Of a stretch of 64,000 nt of DNA, positions 1 to 8,796 are shown piece by piece (positions within the stretch are counted from its first letter, which is position 1; every line of letters starts with the position of its first letter). The notes beneath the pieces were generated by a model. That model searched no databases. It was not told where the DNA came from and was given only the letters and a program-made list of their open reading frames with translations. Source of the DNA: JAWKWA01 sp041397765 (lineage in GTDB: Bacteria; Pseudomonadota; Alphaproteobacteria; Rhizobiales; Hyphomicrobiaceae). Position numbers and translations under genes: made by a program. The stretch covers positions 102,192-166,191 of the forward strand of contig JAWKWA010000010.1 of the NCBI GenBank assembly GCA_041397765.1, given 5' to 3'.

Positions 1-1
1 C

Positions 2-265
2 ACGCTCGAGGAACTCGTCGAGCAGCTCACCTGGTCGCAGCTCGGCCAGCACCGCAAGCCGATCGTGCTCGTCGATGTCGAGGGGTTCTGGGAGCCGCTC
101 CTGAAGCTGCTCGACCATATGCGCGCCGAGGCCTTCATCCGCGCGAGCCTGCCGGTCGATTTCCATGTCGTCAGGGATGCGACCGAGGTCGTGCCGAAGC
201 TGCGGGGCCTTGAGCCGGCGCTCGGCGGAGGCCCCGACGACAAGGCGATCGCGACCAAGTTCTGA
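2..265 (+). CDS. LOG-family protein (TIGR00730 type), C-terminal fragment
   Basis: The frame is open from the first bases and ends at a TGA, so the gene enters from the left edge and only about 87 C-terminal residues are visible. The visible part begins TLEELVEQLTW, which is the tail of the family's nucleotide-binding PGGxGTxEE motif. It continues with the typical HRKPIVLVDVEGFW and LLDHMRAEAFI segments. LOG proteins are Rossmann-fold phosphoribohydrolases that release nucleobases, including cytokinins, from nucleoside 5'-monophosphates. The substrate here is not known. A convergent MFS gene follows on the other strand. Confidence 0.85.
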   Translation, partial: TLEELVEQLTWSQLGQHRKPIVLVDVEGFWEPLLKLLDHMRAEAFIRASLPVDFHVVRDATEVVPKLRGLEPALGGGPDDKAIATKF

Positions 266-349
266 CCGGCCGCGCTCCCCCCTCGCCGCACCTGCGCGCC
301 AGCATCGCCGGACGAAGCCGCTACCGGCTCGCCGCAAGCGACGGCGAGA

Positions 350-1795
350 CTATCGCTTGCTCTCCTGCCTGCCGATCAGCTCGGCCCCGGCATCGGCGCG
401 CATCGCCAGATAGAGGACGGCCGAGCCGACCGACAGGCAGGCGACGACCAGGAACGCCGCGTCGAAATCGGCGATGGTCAGCGCGGTCTCGCCGCGCAGG
501 CCGCGTGAGATCTCCAGCGCGAGCGCGGCGATCACCACGCCCGTCGAGATGGCCAGTTGCTGGGCGACGCCCGAGAAGCTCGTCGCCCGGCTCGCATCCG
601 ACTGGCCGATATCGGCGAAGGTGAGCGCCGCGAGGCTGGTGAAATGGAGCGAGCGGATGAAGCCGCCGACCAGCAGGACGGCGACGATCACGAGGTGCGG
701 CGTCGTCGGCGTGAACAGCGTGTTGGCGGCCATGAAGGCGCTGCTGAGCAGCGCCGAGCCGATCAGCACGGGACGGAAACCCGTCGCGCCGAGGATGCGC
801 CGCGCCGAGGCCTTCATCAGGATCGCGCCGAGCGCGCCGGCGAAGGTGAGTGAGCCGGACTGGAAGGCCGTCAGACCGAACTGGAGCTGGAACAGCAGCG
901 GCAGCAGGAACGGCACCGAGCCGATGCTGGCGCGAAAGAGGAAGCCTGACAGGATCGAGGTCCGGAAGGTGTCGATGCCGAGCAGGTTCAGATCGATGAT
1001 CGGGCGGACGACGCGCCGGGCGTGACGGACATAGGCGAGCGCGAGCAGGACGCCACCAGCCAGCATTCCAAGGACCAGCCAGGCGGAGGCGATGTCCCGG
1101 CCGATCAGCGTCGCCCCGAAGATCAGGAGCGACAGTGCCAGCCCCGAGAGGATGAAGCCCTTGACGTCGAGCGGCGGGCTCTCGGGCTCGCGGATGTCGG
1201 GAATGAGCAGGGTCGCCGCGACGAGGCCGAGAATGCCGACCGGCACATTGATCCAGAAGATCAGCCGCCAGTGGAAATAGGTGGTGAGGAAGCCGCCGAC
1301 CGGCGGGCCGACGACCGGGCCGATCAGCGCCGGCATGGTGACGAAGGCGAGGGCGCCGACGAGCTCGGATTTGGGCACCGTGCGCACCAGGACGAGGCGC
1401 CCGACCGGAACCATCAGCGCGCCGCCGAGCCCCTGGAGGATGCGGGCGGCGACCAGCGTCTCCAGGCTCGTCGCCAGCCCGCAGGCGATCGAGCCGAGAA
1501 CGAAGACGATGATCGCGGAGCGGAACACGAGGCGCGTGCCGAACCGGTCGGCGAGCCAGCCGGAGGCGGGGATGAACACGGCGAGGCTGAGCAGATAGGC
1601 GGTGAAGGCGAGCTTCAGGATCACCGGGTCCTCGTGGAGGTCGACGGCGATCGCCGGCAGCGAGGTGGCGATCACGGTCGAATCCATGTTCTCCATGAAG
1701 AGCGCGGCAGCGACCACGAGGCAGACGAGAAGGCGTCTGCGACGCTCCTCGCCGCCCGTGCCGTGATCGAGCGCGCCAGCGGACCCTTCCATCAT
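350..1795 (-). CDS. MFS multidrug exporter, DHA2 (EmrB/QacA/MdtD-like) family
   Basis: A 481-residue polytopic inner-membrane protein with about 14 predicted hydrophobic segments. The first (LLVCLVVAAALFM) is followed by the DHA2 hallmark ENMDSTVIATSLPAI. Motif A is present as GWLADRFGTRLVFR and the antiporter motif C as GPVVGPPVGGF. The family exports drugs or metabolites in exchange for protons; the substrate cannot be read from sequence. Two adjacent ATGs (1795 and 1792) sit behind an AAGGAA ribosome binding site, so the start is uncertain by one codon. A perfect 12-bp inverted repeat lies about 30 bp upstream. It stands alone and diverges from the aspartoacylase-like gene at 2114. Confidence 0.9.
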   Translation of the reverse strand: MMEGSAGALDHGTGGEERRRRLLVCLVVAAALFMENMDSTVIATSLPAIAVDLHEDPVILKLAFTAYLLSLAVFIPASGWLADRFGTRLVFRSAIIVFVLGSIACGLATSLETLVAARILQGLGGALMVPVGRLVLVRTVPKSELVGALAFVTMPALIGPVVGPPVGGFLTTYFHWRLIFWINVPVGILGLVAATLLIPDIREPESPPLDVKGFILSGLALSLLIFGATLIGRDIASAWLVLGMLAGGVLLALAYVRHARRVVRPIIDLNLLGIDTFRTSILSGFLFRASIGSVPFLLPLLFQLQFGLTAFQSGSLTFAGALGAILMKASARRILGATGFRPVLIGSALLSSAFMAANTLFTPTTPHLVIVAVLLVGGFIRSLHFTSLAALTFADIGQSDASRATSFSGVAQQLAISTGVVIAALALEISRGLRGETALTIADFDAAFLVVACLSVGSAVLYLAMRADAGAELIGRQESKR

Positions 1796-1824
1796 TGCTT
1801 CCTTCCAACGCGGACGGGCGCGCT

Positions 1825-1850
1825 ACCGCCCCGTCCAGGGACGGGGCGGT
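1825..1850. promoter_or_regulatory. Perfect 12-bp inverted repeat between divergent genes
   Basis: ACCGCCCCGTCC, a two-base spacer, then its exact reverse complement. It lies 30 bp upstream of the MFS start and 264 bp upstream of the aspartoacylase-like gene, and is the only notable structure in the 318-bp gap at 1796-2113. It could be an operator for a dimeric repressor or a leader hairpin of the MFS mRNA. It has no T-run, so a terminator is unlikely. The function is inferred. Confidence 0.5.
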
Positions 1851-2113
1851 GGCAGGCTGTCGCGATCGGGCGCCTCGCACCGCGCGATCCGGTCGCATCG
1901 CTGCTGCGGGATGGATGGGGCGGAGAGGCCATGCGAAACGTCGCAGTGTCGGCGTGCTGATTTGCCGACGGACGGAGGTTAACATGCCGGCGATCGCATC
2001 GTTCCCGCAACCCCGCAGCGAGCTGCCCCGGGGTCGGGCGGGCAGCCATGCGGCATTCGACCGGCAGGCTGTGCGGGCCCCGCCGGCTGCCCGTTGCGGG
2101 GGAGGAGTGTGCC

Positions 2114-3150
2114 ATGCGGCAGGGATTGAGGATCGGCTCGGAGACGGTCGCGGCCGGCGAGCGCCGCCTCGTCGATCTGCCGGTCTCGCGGCTGTCGAAT
2201 CACATCCCGGTCTCGCTGCCGGTGCATGTGCTGCATGGCCGCGAGGCGGGACCGACGCTTTTCATCTCGGCCTGCGTGCATGGCGACGAGATCAACGGCG
2301 TCGAGATCATCCGTCGGCTGCTCAGGGTCGAGGAGCTCGCCGACATTCGCGGCACGCTCCTCTGCATTCCCGTCGTCAACGCCTTCGGCTTCATCTCGCG
2401 CTCGCGCTATTTGCCCGATTCGCGTGATCTCAACCGCTCATTCCCGGGTAACTCGACCGGCCCCCTCGCCTCGCGTCTCGCCAACATCCTGATGAGCGAG
2501 GTGGTGGCGAAGTCCAATTTCGGTGTCGACCTCCACACCGCGGCGGCGCATCGCACGAACCTGCCGCAGATCAGGTCGAGCCTCGCGACCGAGGAGGCGC
2601 GGCGTGTGGCGGCGGCCTTCGCCGCGCCGGTGACGCTGCGCTCGCCCGAGCGCGAGGGCTCGCTGCGCGAGGCGGCGGGGCGGATCGGGGTTCCGGTCGT
2701 CGTCTATGAGGGCGGCGAGGGGCTGCGTTTCGACGAGTTCGCGATCCGCGCCGGCGTGCGCGGCATTCTCGGCGTGATGACGGCAGCCGGCATGATCTCG
2801 CTGAAGGTCGATCCGGGGCCGGCCGAGCGCTCGATCGAGGCGACCTCCTCGAGCTGGGTGCGGGCGCCGGAGGGGGCGTGCTGCTCAGCTACAAGTCGAC
2901 CGGCGATACGGTGGAGCCCGACGAGGTGATCGGCGCCATCGCCAATGCCTATGAGGATTCCTGAGACGCCGGTGCGCGCCTCCAAGCGCGGCATCATCAT
3001 CGGCCGCACCAAGCTGCCGGTGGTCAATCTCGGCGATGCGCTGTTCCATATCGCCTGGACCAAGGACGTCAGCGGACGCGGCGGCCCGATCGCACCGGTC
3101 AGCAGCGAGGTGGGCAGCGATCCCTGTTCGACGAGGACGAGATCGTCTGA
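2114..3150 (+). pseudogene. Succinylglutamate desuccinylase/aspartoacylase family gene, three frameshifts
   Basis: The ATG at 2114 follows a GGAGGAG site. The first 250 residues match the zinc-dependent deacylase family: CVHGDEINGVE gives the HxxE zinc site, then NRSFPG and DLHTAA with the third histidine. The frame breaks at a G5 run (about 2872-2876, one base missing) and is read in another frame through YKSTGDTVEPDEVI. It returns at about 2957-2962 (one extra base) to give GIIIGRTKLPVVNLGDALF, the family's C-terminal strand. It needs one more base near 3121-3124 to finish as DEDEIV before the TGA at 3150. With these corrections the protein is 345 residues, normal for N-acyl amino acid deacylases such as DoeB-like enzymes. 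It is either a pseudogene or carries sequencing errors. Confidence 0.8.
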
Positions 3151-3193
3151 GCGTCCGCCCTGTCGCCGTGGGTCTCGGCCGCGCTTTCGCCGG

Positions 3194-4993
3194 CTATTGG
3201 GGCGCGACCGGCGTCTGCCGGCGCCTGATCACGGCGCGGTCGACGAGGATGACGGGCACGAGACCGACGAGCACGATCAGCAGCGCCGACAGCGCCGCCT
3301 CCTCGAAGCGCTCGAGGGCGGCGAGCTCGTAGACGCGGGTGGCGAGCGTCTGGAGCCCGAAGGGGCGCAGCAGCAAGGTCGCCGGCAGCTCCTTCATGGT
3401 GTCGACGAAGACGAGCACGAGGGCGACGCCGATGGTCGGTTTCAGCAGCGGGAAATGAAGGCGGCGGAAGGTGGTGACGGCGCTCTCGCCCAGAGTGCGG
3501 GCGGCGGCGTCGAGGCTCGGCGAGATCCGCCTGAGCCCGGAATCGATGGCGCCGACGGCGACGGCGGCAAAGCGGATCGCATAGGCGAGGATCACCGCGA
3601 AGACGCTGCCCGACAGTAGAAGACCGGTCGAGATGCCGAGTCGGCTCGACATCAACAGGTCGAGCCGGTTGTCGAAAGCAGCGAGCGGCACGAGCAGGCC
3701 GATGGCGAGCACGGTGCCGGGCAGCGCATAGCCGACCCCGGCGAGCGCGACCGCCGGCCGCGTGAGGCCGTTCGGGGCGACGCGGCGCGCATAGGCGACG
3801 ACGAGGGCGACGAGCGCGGTGACGAAGGCCGCCGCGAGCGCGAGGACGAGGCTCGAGACGGCCGCCTCGAGGAAGGCGCCGCCGAGGGCGTCCCCGAGAT
3901 GGCGGAGCGCCGTCGAGGCGAGAACGGTCATCGGCAGCACGAAGCCGATCAGGAACGGCATGAGGCAGACGGCGAGCGCGCCATGGCCGCGCCAGCCGGT
4001 GAGGTCGCGCTCGGGCACGGTGCGGATGCGGCGGGCATTCTCGTGCGTGCCGCCGCGGCGGGTCTGGTGCTCCAGCCAGAACAGCACGAGCACGAACAGC
4101 AGCATGACCGAGGCGATCTGCGCGGCACCCGCCAGGCTCGAGCGCTGCAGCCAGGTCTGATAGGCGGTCACGGTCAGCGTGCGCACGCCGAGATATTCCG
4201 TGGCGCCGATGTCGTTGAGGCATTCCATCAGGACGAGCGCGAGGCCGGCGGCGAGGGCCGGACGGGCGAGCGGCAGGGCGATCTCGAAGAAGGTGGCGAG
4301 CGCCGAGCGGCCGAGCGTGCGGGCGACCTCGAGGGTTCCGACCGACTGCTGCATGAAGCTCGCCCGTGCCGACATGTAGACATAGGGATAGAGCACGGCC
4401 GAGAGCACGAAGACGGCGCCGCCGATCGAGCGCAGCTCGGGGACCCAGTACTGCCGCCGCGTCTCGAAGCCGAGCAGCCACCTGACGAAGGTCTGGATCG
4501 GACCGGCGGCGTCGAGCAGGTCCATGTAGCAATAGGCGATGATGTAGGTCGGCATGGCGAGCGGCACGAGCAGCAGCCAGCCGACGAGGTCGCGACCGGG
4601 AAACCGGTAGAGCGCGACGAGCCAGGCGGTCGCGGTGCCGATCACCAGCGTCACCACCCCCACTCCGCCGAGCAGGATGAGCGTCCGCCCGACCGTCGCC
4701 GGCAGGATGGTCGTCGCCAGATGCCGCCAGACCCCGCCCGCCGGCCCGAGCGCGATGACGAGGATCGAGGCGAGCGGGAACAGGATGACGAGCAGGATGA
4801 GGGCGGTGGCGATGGTCCAGCCGGGCGAGATGCGCCGGCGCGCCCGCCAGCGTCTGAGACCCGCCAGGAGACGCGAGGGAGTAGGTGGCCGGCGGGGGCC
4901 GTGGCTCCCGATCCGGCCGCTTGGCCCGGCGCTCCTCAAGCGTCCCCCGGGCACGGGGCCGGTCCGGGGCAATACGTCCCGGCAGGTGCCCAA
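3194..4993 (-). CDS. Fe(3+) ABC transporter permease, fused FbpB/AfuB type
   Basis: Up to 599 residues with about 12 membrane segments, arranged as two binding-protein-dependent permease domains (roughly 90-300 and 380-590). This is typical of FbpB/SfuB/AfuB ferric permeases. Each half carries an EAA-like loop, for example near ARTLGRSALATFFEIALPL and AARTLGESAVTTFRRLHFP. The first membrane segment starts near residue 57 (WTIATALILLVILFPL). No ATG precedes it: candidates are TTG at 4993 and TTG at 4939, the latter behind GGGGGA, so the N-terminus is uncertain. It lies 31 bp downstream of the binding-protein gene, forming an operon. No ATPase gene follows; the next gene is convergent. Confidence 0.88.
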   Translation of the reverse strand: MGTCRDVLPRTGPVPGGRLRSAGPSGRIGSHGPRRPPTPSRLLAGLRRWRARRRISPGWTIATALILLVILFPLASILVIALGPAGGVWRHLATTILPATVGRTLILLGGVGVVTLVIGTATAWLVALYRFPGRDLVGWLLLVPLAMPTYIIAYCYMDLLDAAGPIQTFVRWLLGFETRRQYWVPELRSIGGAVFVLSAVLYPYVYMSARASFMQQSVGTLEVARTLGRSALATFFEIALPLARPALAAGLALVLMECLNDIGATEYLGVRTLTVTAYQTWLQRSSLAGAAQIASVMLLFVLVLFWLEHQTRRGGTHENARRIRTVPERDLTGWRGHGALAVCLMPFLIGFVLPMTVLASTALRHLGDALGGAFLEAAVSSLVLALAAAFVTALVALVVAYARRVAPNGLTRPAVALAGVGYALPGTVLAIGLLVPLAAFDNRLDLLMSSRLGISTGLLLSGSVFAVILAYAIRFAAVAVGAIDSGLRRISPSLDAAARTLGESAVTTFRRLHFPLLKPTIGVALVLVFVDTMKELPATLLLRPFGLQTLATRVYELAALERFEEAALSALLIVLVGLVPVILVDRAVIRRRQTPVAPQ

Positions 4994-5024
4994 GGTCCCG
5001 GCCTCGACAGGTCTCTCCGAGCGC

Positions 5025-6107
5025 TCACGAGCCCGGCCCCTCGTCGAAACCGACCTCGTCGACGAGCTCGGAAGCTTCCTTTCGATGATCGGCGATCTCG
5101 GCGAGCGGCAAGGGATCGGGCTTCAGCGTCCCCCAGCTCGCGACCGGTTCGGACGGCGGATTGGCATCGTCGATCGGATACTCGTTGTTCACCGAGGCAT
5201 AGATGCTCTGCGCCTCGGGCGAGGCGAGGAATTCGAGGAGACGGATCGCCTCGTCGCGGTGCGGGGCAAACTTCAGGAGGGCCGCGCCGGATATGTTCAC
5301 GTGGGTGCCGCGCTCGTCGGCATTGGGAAAGAGCAGCTTGACCGAGTCGGCCCAGACCTTCTGCTCGGGCTCCTTCGTGTTCGTCAGCATCGCACCCATG
5401 TAATAGGTATTGCCGAGTGCGATGTCGCATTCGCCGGCATAGATGGCCTTCACCTGATCGCGATCGCCGCCGGCCGGCCGGCGGGCGAGATTGTCGCGCA
5501 CCGCCGTCAGCCAGGTCTTGGTCGCCTCGCGGCCATGATGGGCGATCATCGAGGCGATGAGCGCGATGTTGTAGGTGTGCTGGCCCGAGCGCACGCAGAT
5601 GCGACCCTTCCATTTCGGATCGGCCAGATCCTCGTAGGTGATGGCCTCCTCGGCGACCCGCGCCTTGGAGGCATAGACGATGCGGGCGCGGCGGGTGAGC
5701 CCGAACCAGTGATTCTCCGGGTCGCGCAGGCCGGCGGGAATGTCGGCCCACAGCGCCTCGGATTCGACCGGCTGGGTGATGCCGGCGCGCTTGGCCTCGA
5801 TCAGCAGGCCGAACTCGTTGGTGAGCAGGACGTCGGCCGGGCTCAGCCGGTCCTCGGCGGCGATGCGCTCGATCAGGCCGTCCTTGGCATAGACCACGGT
5901 GATGTCGATGCCGGTCTGCTTGCGGAAGGCGTCGATCAGCGGCTCGATCAGGCTCGGCTCGCGGTAGCTGTAGACGTTGATCTCGGCCGCGGCGGCAGGG
6001 ATGGTGGGGGCAAGGCCGGCGGCGAGAGCAAGGCCCGCGAGAGCCGGACCTAGCTTGCGGAGGAGGAGCGCCCTGAGCGGCCGGCGCGAGCGAGGGGGAG
6101 TGGTCAT
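5025..6107 (-). CDS. Fe(3+) ABC transporter substrate-binding protein (FutA/FbpA-like)
   Basis: A 360-residue periplasmic protein. The start is taken at 6107 because GGAG lies about 8 bases upstream; a TTG at 6122 would add five residues. A signal peptide runs to about residue 42, with LAGLALAAGLAPTIPAAAA before mature EINVYSYREP. The mature start and the later GNTYYMGAML segment, with its tandem tyrosines, match the ferric-binding FutA/AfuA/FbpA group, where tyrosines coordinate iron. It captures Fe3+ for the permease encoded 31 bp downstream. Confidence 0.92.
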   Translation of the reverse strand: MTTPPRSRRPLRALLLRKLGPALAGLALAAGLAPTIPAAAAEINVYSYREPSLIEPLIDAFRKQTGIDITVVYAKDGLIERIAAEDRLSPADVLLTNEFGLLIEAKRAGITQPVESEALWADIPAGLRDPENHWFGLTRRARIVYASKARVAEEAITYEDLADPKWKGRICVRSGQHTYNIALIASMIAHHGREATKTWLTAVRDNLARRPAGGDRDQVKAIYAGECDIALGNTYYMGAMLTNTKEPEQKVWADSVKLLFPNADERGTHVNISGAALLKFAPHRDEAIRLLEFLASPEAQSIYASVNNEYPIDDANPPSEPVASWGTLKPDPLPLAEIADHRKEASELVDEVGFDEGPGS

Positions 6108-6292
6108 CGTTGCAATCTCCAATCGGCGGGATTCAAGGTCCCGTCATCGGCAAAGAGGGGTGCCGGATGAGGGGGCACCCGGCAGGTCGAGTTATCGGGA
6201 GTGCGATTTCGGCTGTCAACAGCGGTCGCGACATCGGCGCCACGTATTCGCCAGCAGACTGGAATGCCTCCAGACTGGAATTGCTCTATATT

Positions 6293-6308
6293 GCAGCAGA
6301 TCTGCTGC
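6293..6308. promoter_or_regulatory. 16-bp perfect palindrome (possible operator)
   Basis: GCAGCAGA followed directly by TCTGCTGC, a perfect dyad about 185 bp upstream of the iron-binding-protein start. An 11-bp direct repeat (CAGACTGGAAT, 6255-6265 and 6271-6281) lies between it and the gene. This could be a metal- or stress-responsive operator; no known consensus is matched. Confidence 0.35.
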
Positions 6309-6560
6309 CGGATTGAAGTATTGGGCGTCGTGACGCCGGGCACGACAGGTGTTTCATTCGCAGGCAGATGAGCGCTGTCGCAGCAGGGTTCGGTCGATCG
6401 GAGCCTTCGGGCAGGTTCCGGCGAAGTGGCAACCGGCTCGCCCAGAACATATGCAAAATCAATGGCGTATGCCGGCGCACATACCAACCCGGCGCGCATT
6501 CCACCCCGCGAATGTCAGCCCTTTCGCTCGCTGGGATTGGAGCGGGTTCATGGTTCCGTT

Positions 6561-6585
6561 TGACCTGACCTGACCTGACCTGACC
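6561..6585. repeat. Five tandem copies of TGACC
   Basis: Five exact copies of the 5-bp unit TGACC, just beyond the 3' end of the minus-strand histidine kinase gene (stop at 6659). It probably arose by slippage. No function is evident. Confidence 0.9.
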
Positions 6586-6658
6586 CTCGCCTGCGTCGAC
6601 GTGTCGTCGCCGGGCCGCGTGGCCCGCGACAGTGGCGCCCGCGGCCTCTGGCTTGGGG

Positions 6659-7456
6659 TCAGACGGTATCGCGGCCGCCAAGCACGATCCGCGCCAGCGT
6701 GCCCCGGCCCGGCCGCCGCTCGATCTCGAGCCGGCCGCCCTGCATCTCGGCGAGGCTGCGCGTCAGCGGCAGGCCGAGGCCGCTGCCGCCCCCTCCGGCA
6801 GGACGCTGCGGCAGTGGCGGCGCCTCCATGGCATGGCGGATCGCCCAGTCCTCGATGCCCGGGCCGTCGTCGGTGACCTCGATGGCAAGCTCGCCCGTGG
6901 CGGTCCGCCCGGTCGAGACGACGATACGCCCGCCCGCCCCGGTGAAGCGCATGGAGTTGGCGAGCAGGTTGATCAGCATCTGCCTGAGGCCGAGTGGCGC
7001 TGCACGCCAGTTGCCCAGATCGGGCGCAAGACAGGTCTCCAGAACCAGCCCCCGTTCGGCGGCGAGCAGCGACAGGCTGCTGACGGTACGGCTGACCAGG
7101 GCGTTGACATCGACCTCCTCGAGGAGAGGGCCGGCGGCCAGCGCCGCTGGGTCGCGCGAATGGCTCTGACCGGCAAGTCCCTCGATCACCGCGAGGGCGT
7201 GGCGGGCGCTTTCCAGGATGTCGCCGAGATAGCCGGCATAGCGGGGATGGCCGACCGGGCCGAAAGGCTCCGTCAGCATCAGCTCGGTGAAGCCGATGAT
7301 GGCGTTCAGAGGCGTCCTCAGCTCGTGGCCGATGCGCGCGAGCGTCACGTCGGGATCGGCCGGATCGGGAGAGGCGGCGGGCTCGGCTCGTGCGCGGTCC
7401 ACGGCGGGCGGCCCCGGATCTGGCTCGTCGTCGCGGCTGTAGGCTTCCGCCGCCAT
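6659..7456 (-). CDS. Sensor histidine kinase (HisKA + HATPase_c)
   Basis: A 265-residue protein starting at an ATG preceded by GGAG at 5-base spacing; the open frame runs further upstream, but without a good site. After a short Pro/Asp-rich N-terminus comes the H box IGHELRTPLNAIIGF, whose histidine is the autophosphorylation site. The N box MLINLLANSMRF, the G1 box VTDDGPGIED and the G2 box GSGLGLPLTRSLAEMQGG follow. It has no transmembrane segment and no PAS or receiver domain, so it is a cytoplasmic kinase of the PleC/DivJ-like HisKA type whose input is unknown. No response regulator lies beside it, making it an orphan. Confidence 0.88.
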   Translation of the reverse strand: MAAEAYSRDDEPDPGPPAVDRARAEPAASPDPADPDVTLARIGHELRTPLNAIIGFTELMLTEPFGPVGHPRYAGYLGDILESARHALAVIEGLAGQSHSRDPAALAAGPLLEEVDVNALVSRTVSSLSLLAAERGLVLETCLAPDLGNWRAAPLGLRQMLINLLANSMRFTGAGGRIVVSTGRTATGELAIEVTDDGPGIEDWAIRHAMEAPPLPQRPAGGGGSGLGLPLTRSLAEMQGGRLEIERRPGRGTLARIVLGGRDTV

Positions 7457-7816
7457 GGCGCTCCGCGTCCTTCTTCGCCGTCTTGAAGCAGGCTCGATTC
7501 GATCGCAAATGGAACGCCGCTTCAACCGGTTGACCTCGGGCGAATTGCGCGAGGGGAGCAGGAACCCGTCACCTGCATCTTCGGCGCAGAGATTCGCCTG
7601 AACCAGCTCCAAGGGCGGCATGGGGCAAAAGCCTGGGGAAGTCCAGCCGCTTGCACGACTTTTCCGCCACGCGCCGGCCTCGATACGGCCCAGTGCGCGG
7701 ATGGTCGGCATTCAACTTCAGCTATTGTGCATGAGCAACCCAGCCCGGCCGCTCAGGTGTGGACACCGGACGGCAATCCGTCTCATGATCGCGGCATCAC
7801 AGGTGGAGGCCATGCC
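7457..7816. other. Intergenic region between divergent kinase and phasin genes
   Basis: This stretch contains an in-frame upstream extension of the kinase frame (to 7711) that I regard as non-coding, plus the presumed promoters of the kinase and phasin genes. I see no repeat or hairpin worth naming. Confidence 0.4.
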
Positions 7817-8191
7817 ATGAGCGATGCACCCCAGTTCGAGATTCCGCCCGCCATCCGCGAGCTCGCCGAGCGCAATGTCGAGCAGGCGCGCAGCGCCTAC
7901 TCCCAGTTCATTGATGCCGCGACCAAGGCCCAGGACGTGGTGTCGCGCTCGTCCGACGCCATGACCACAGGCGTCCGCGAGCTGCAGGACAAGGCCATGC
8001 AATATACCGCCTCGAACATGGAGGCGAGCTTCAGCTTTGCCCGCGATCTGGCCCGCGCCCGCGATCTGAAGGAGGCGCTGGACCTCCAGCAGGCCTATGC
8101 CCGCCGCCAGATGGAGATCTTCGCCGAGCAGGCGCAGGAGCTGACGCGCCTGATGACGAGCACGGCGGAGCGGGCCCGCCCGAAGGGCTGA
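7817..8191 (+). CDS. Phasin family protein
   Basis: A 124-residue, mostly helical, Ala/Glu/Gln-rich protein. The start at 7817 follows GGAGG with 8-base spacing. The helix AERNVEQARSAYSQFIDAA and the later YTASNMEASFSFARDLARA and LQQAYARRQMEIFAEQAQEL segments match the Phasin_2 family. Phasins coat polyhydroxyalkanoate granules and affect their size and number. No PHA synthase lies in this window, so the link to PHA is from family knowledge. Confidence 0.9.
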   Translation: MSDAPQFEIPPAIRELAERNVEQARSAYSQFIDAATKAQDVVSRSSDAMTTGVRELQDKAMQYTASNMEASFSFARDLARARDLKEALDLQQAYARRQMEIFAEQAQELTRLMTSTAERARPKG

Positions 8192-8197
8192 GCACGG

Positions 8198-8572
8198 TCA
8201 GACGCCGCCGCCTTCGCCAGTCTTTCCGCCGGTCCCGGTCCCTTCGCCGGTCCCGGCCCTTTCGCAAGTCCCGGTCGATGCGAGGCACCGCCAATGGCCG
8301 AGTGCCTCGGCGAGCCGGGCGCGATGATGCGGCTCGAGCTCATCGACGCCACTGACGGCGTCGGCTGCGGCCGCCAGAATGTCGGCCAGCAGATAGTAGT
8401 GGATGTGGAATCCGACGTGGCGCTTCTGACCGTCCTGACGGTCGAGATGGAGGTGCAGGCCTTCCGCATCGGCCGTGACGTCGAAGCGGCTGCCGCGTCC
8501 GAACGAGCCCATGTAGAACTTCTCGGGGAAGTCGATCGAGACCTCCGCCATGTCGGTGATCGGTTGGGACAT
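8198..8572 (-). CDS. Conserved hypothetical protein with Gly/Thr-rich tail
   Basis: A 124-residue protein I do not recognise. The start at 8572 (MSQPITDMAEVSIDFPEKFY) was chosen because the longer in-frame start at 8707 adds low-quality sequence. The core, residues 1-90, is an alternating-strand domain with SFGRGSRFDVTADAEGLHLH and GFHIHYYLLADIL. The last 30 residues are a Gly/Thr/Lys run encoded by a degenerate GGTCCCGG-type repeat near 8220-8280. It converges on the phasin gene with a 6-bp gap. No function is proposed. Confidence 0.6.
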   Translation of the reverse strand: MSQPITDMAEVSIDFPEKFYMGSFGRGSRFDVTADAEGLHLHLDRQDGQKRHVGFHIHYYLLADILAAAADAVSGVDELEPHHRARLAEALGHWRCLASTGTCERAGTGEGTGTGGKTGEGGGV

Positions 8573-8796
8573 CGGGCTCGCTCCCTCATGGACTGACTTG
8601 TTCAGAAGCTGCAGTTTTCCGATGATCGTATCGGCGGACCTCGTCGAGCGGAAGGGCATTGGGGAGCCGTTGCGCTCCTCGGGATCGCGGTTGACCGCTG
8701 CCCGCAACCCGGCGACGGACCATCAGGAGAGATGTCGCCGCGCCGGCCGAGGGCCAAGTGTCGACCGTCGCACGGGCCGCGACGCCGCGCCATAAA

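Larger units (their letters stand above)
6108..6658. other. Gene-free stretch upstream of the iron-transport operon
   Basis: No convincing gene is seen in these 551 bases. Notable content: an 11-bp direct repeat CAGACTGGAAT (6255-6265 and 6271-6281), a 16-bp palindrome at 6293-6308, and a five-copy TGACC repeat at 6561-6585. The region must hold the promoter of the iron-binding-protein gene. I could not match a clear Fur, Irr or RirA site. Confidence 0.5.

Noticed and set aside
321..1985. Long Arg/Pro-rich open frame antisense-like to the MFS gene on the same strand in another frame
   Set aside because: It is a composition shadow of high-G+C coding sequence; the MFS frame has all motifs and a ribosome site.
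6108..6330. Possible Fur, Irr or RirA box upstream of the ferric importer
   Set aside because: I looked for TTTAGAA-type and TGA-N9-TCA-type patterns and found no convincing match.
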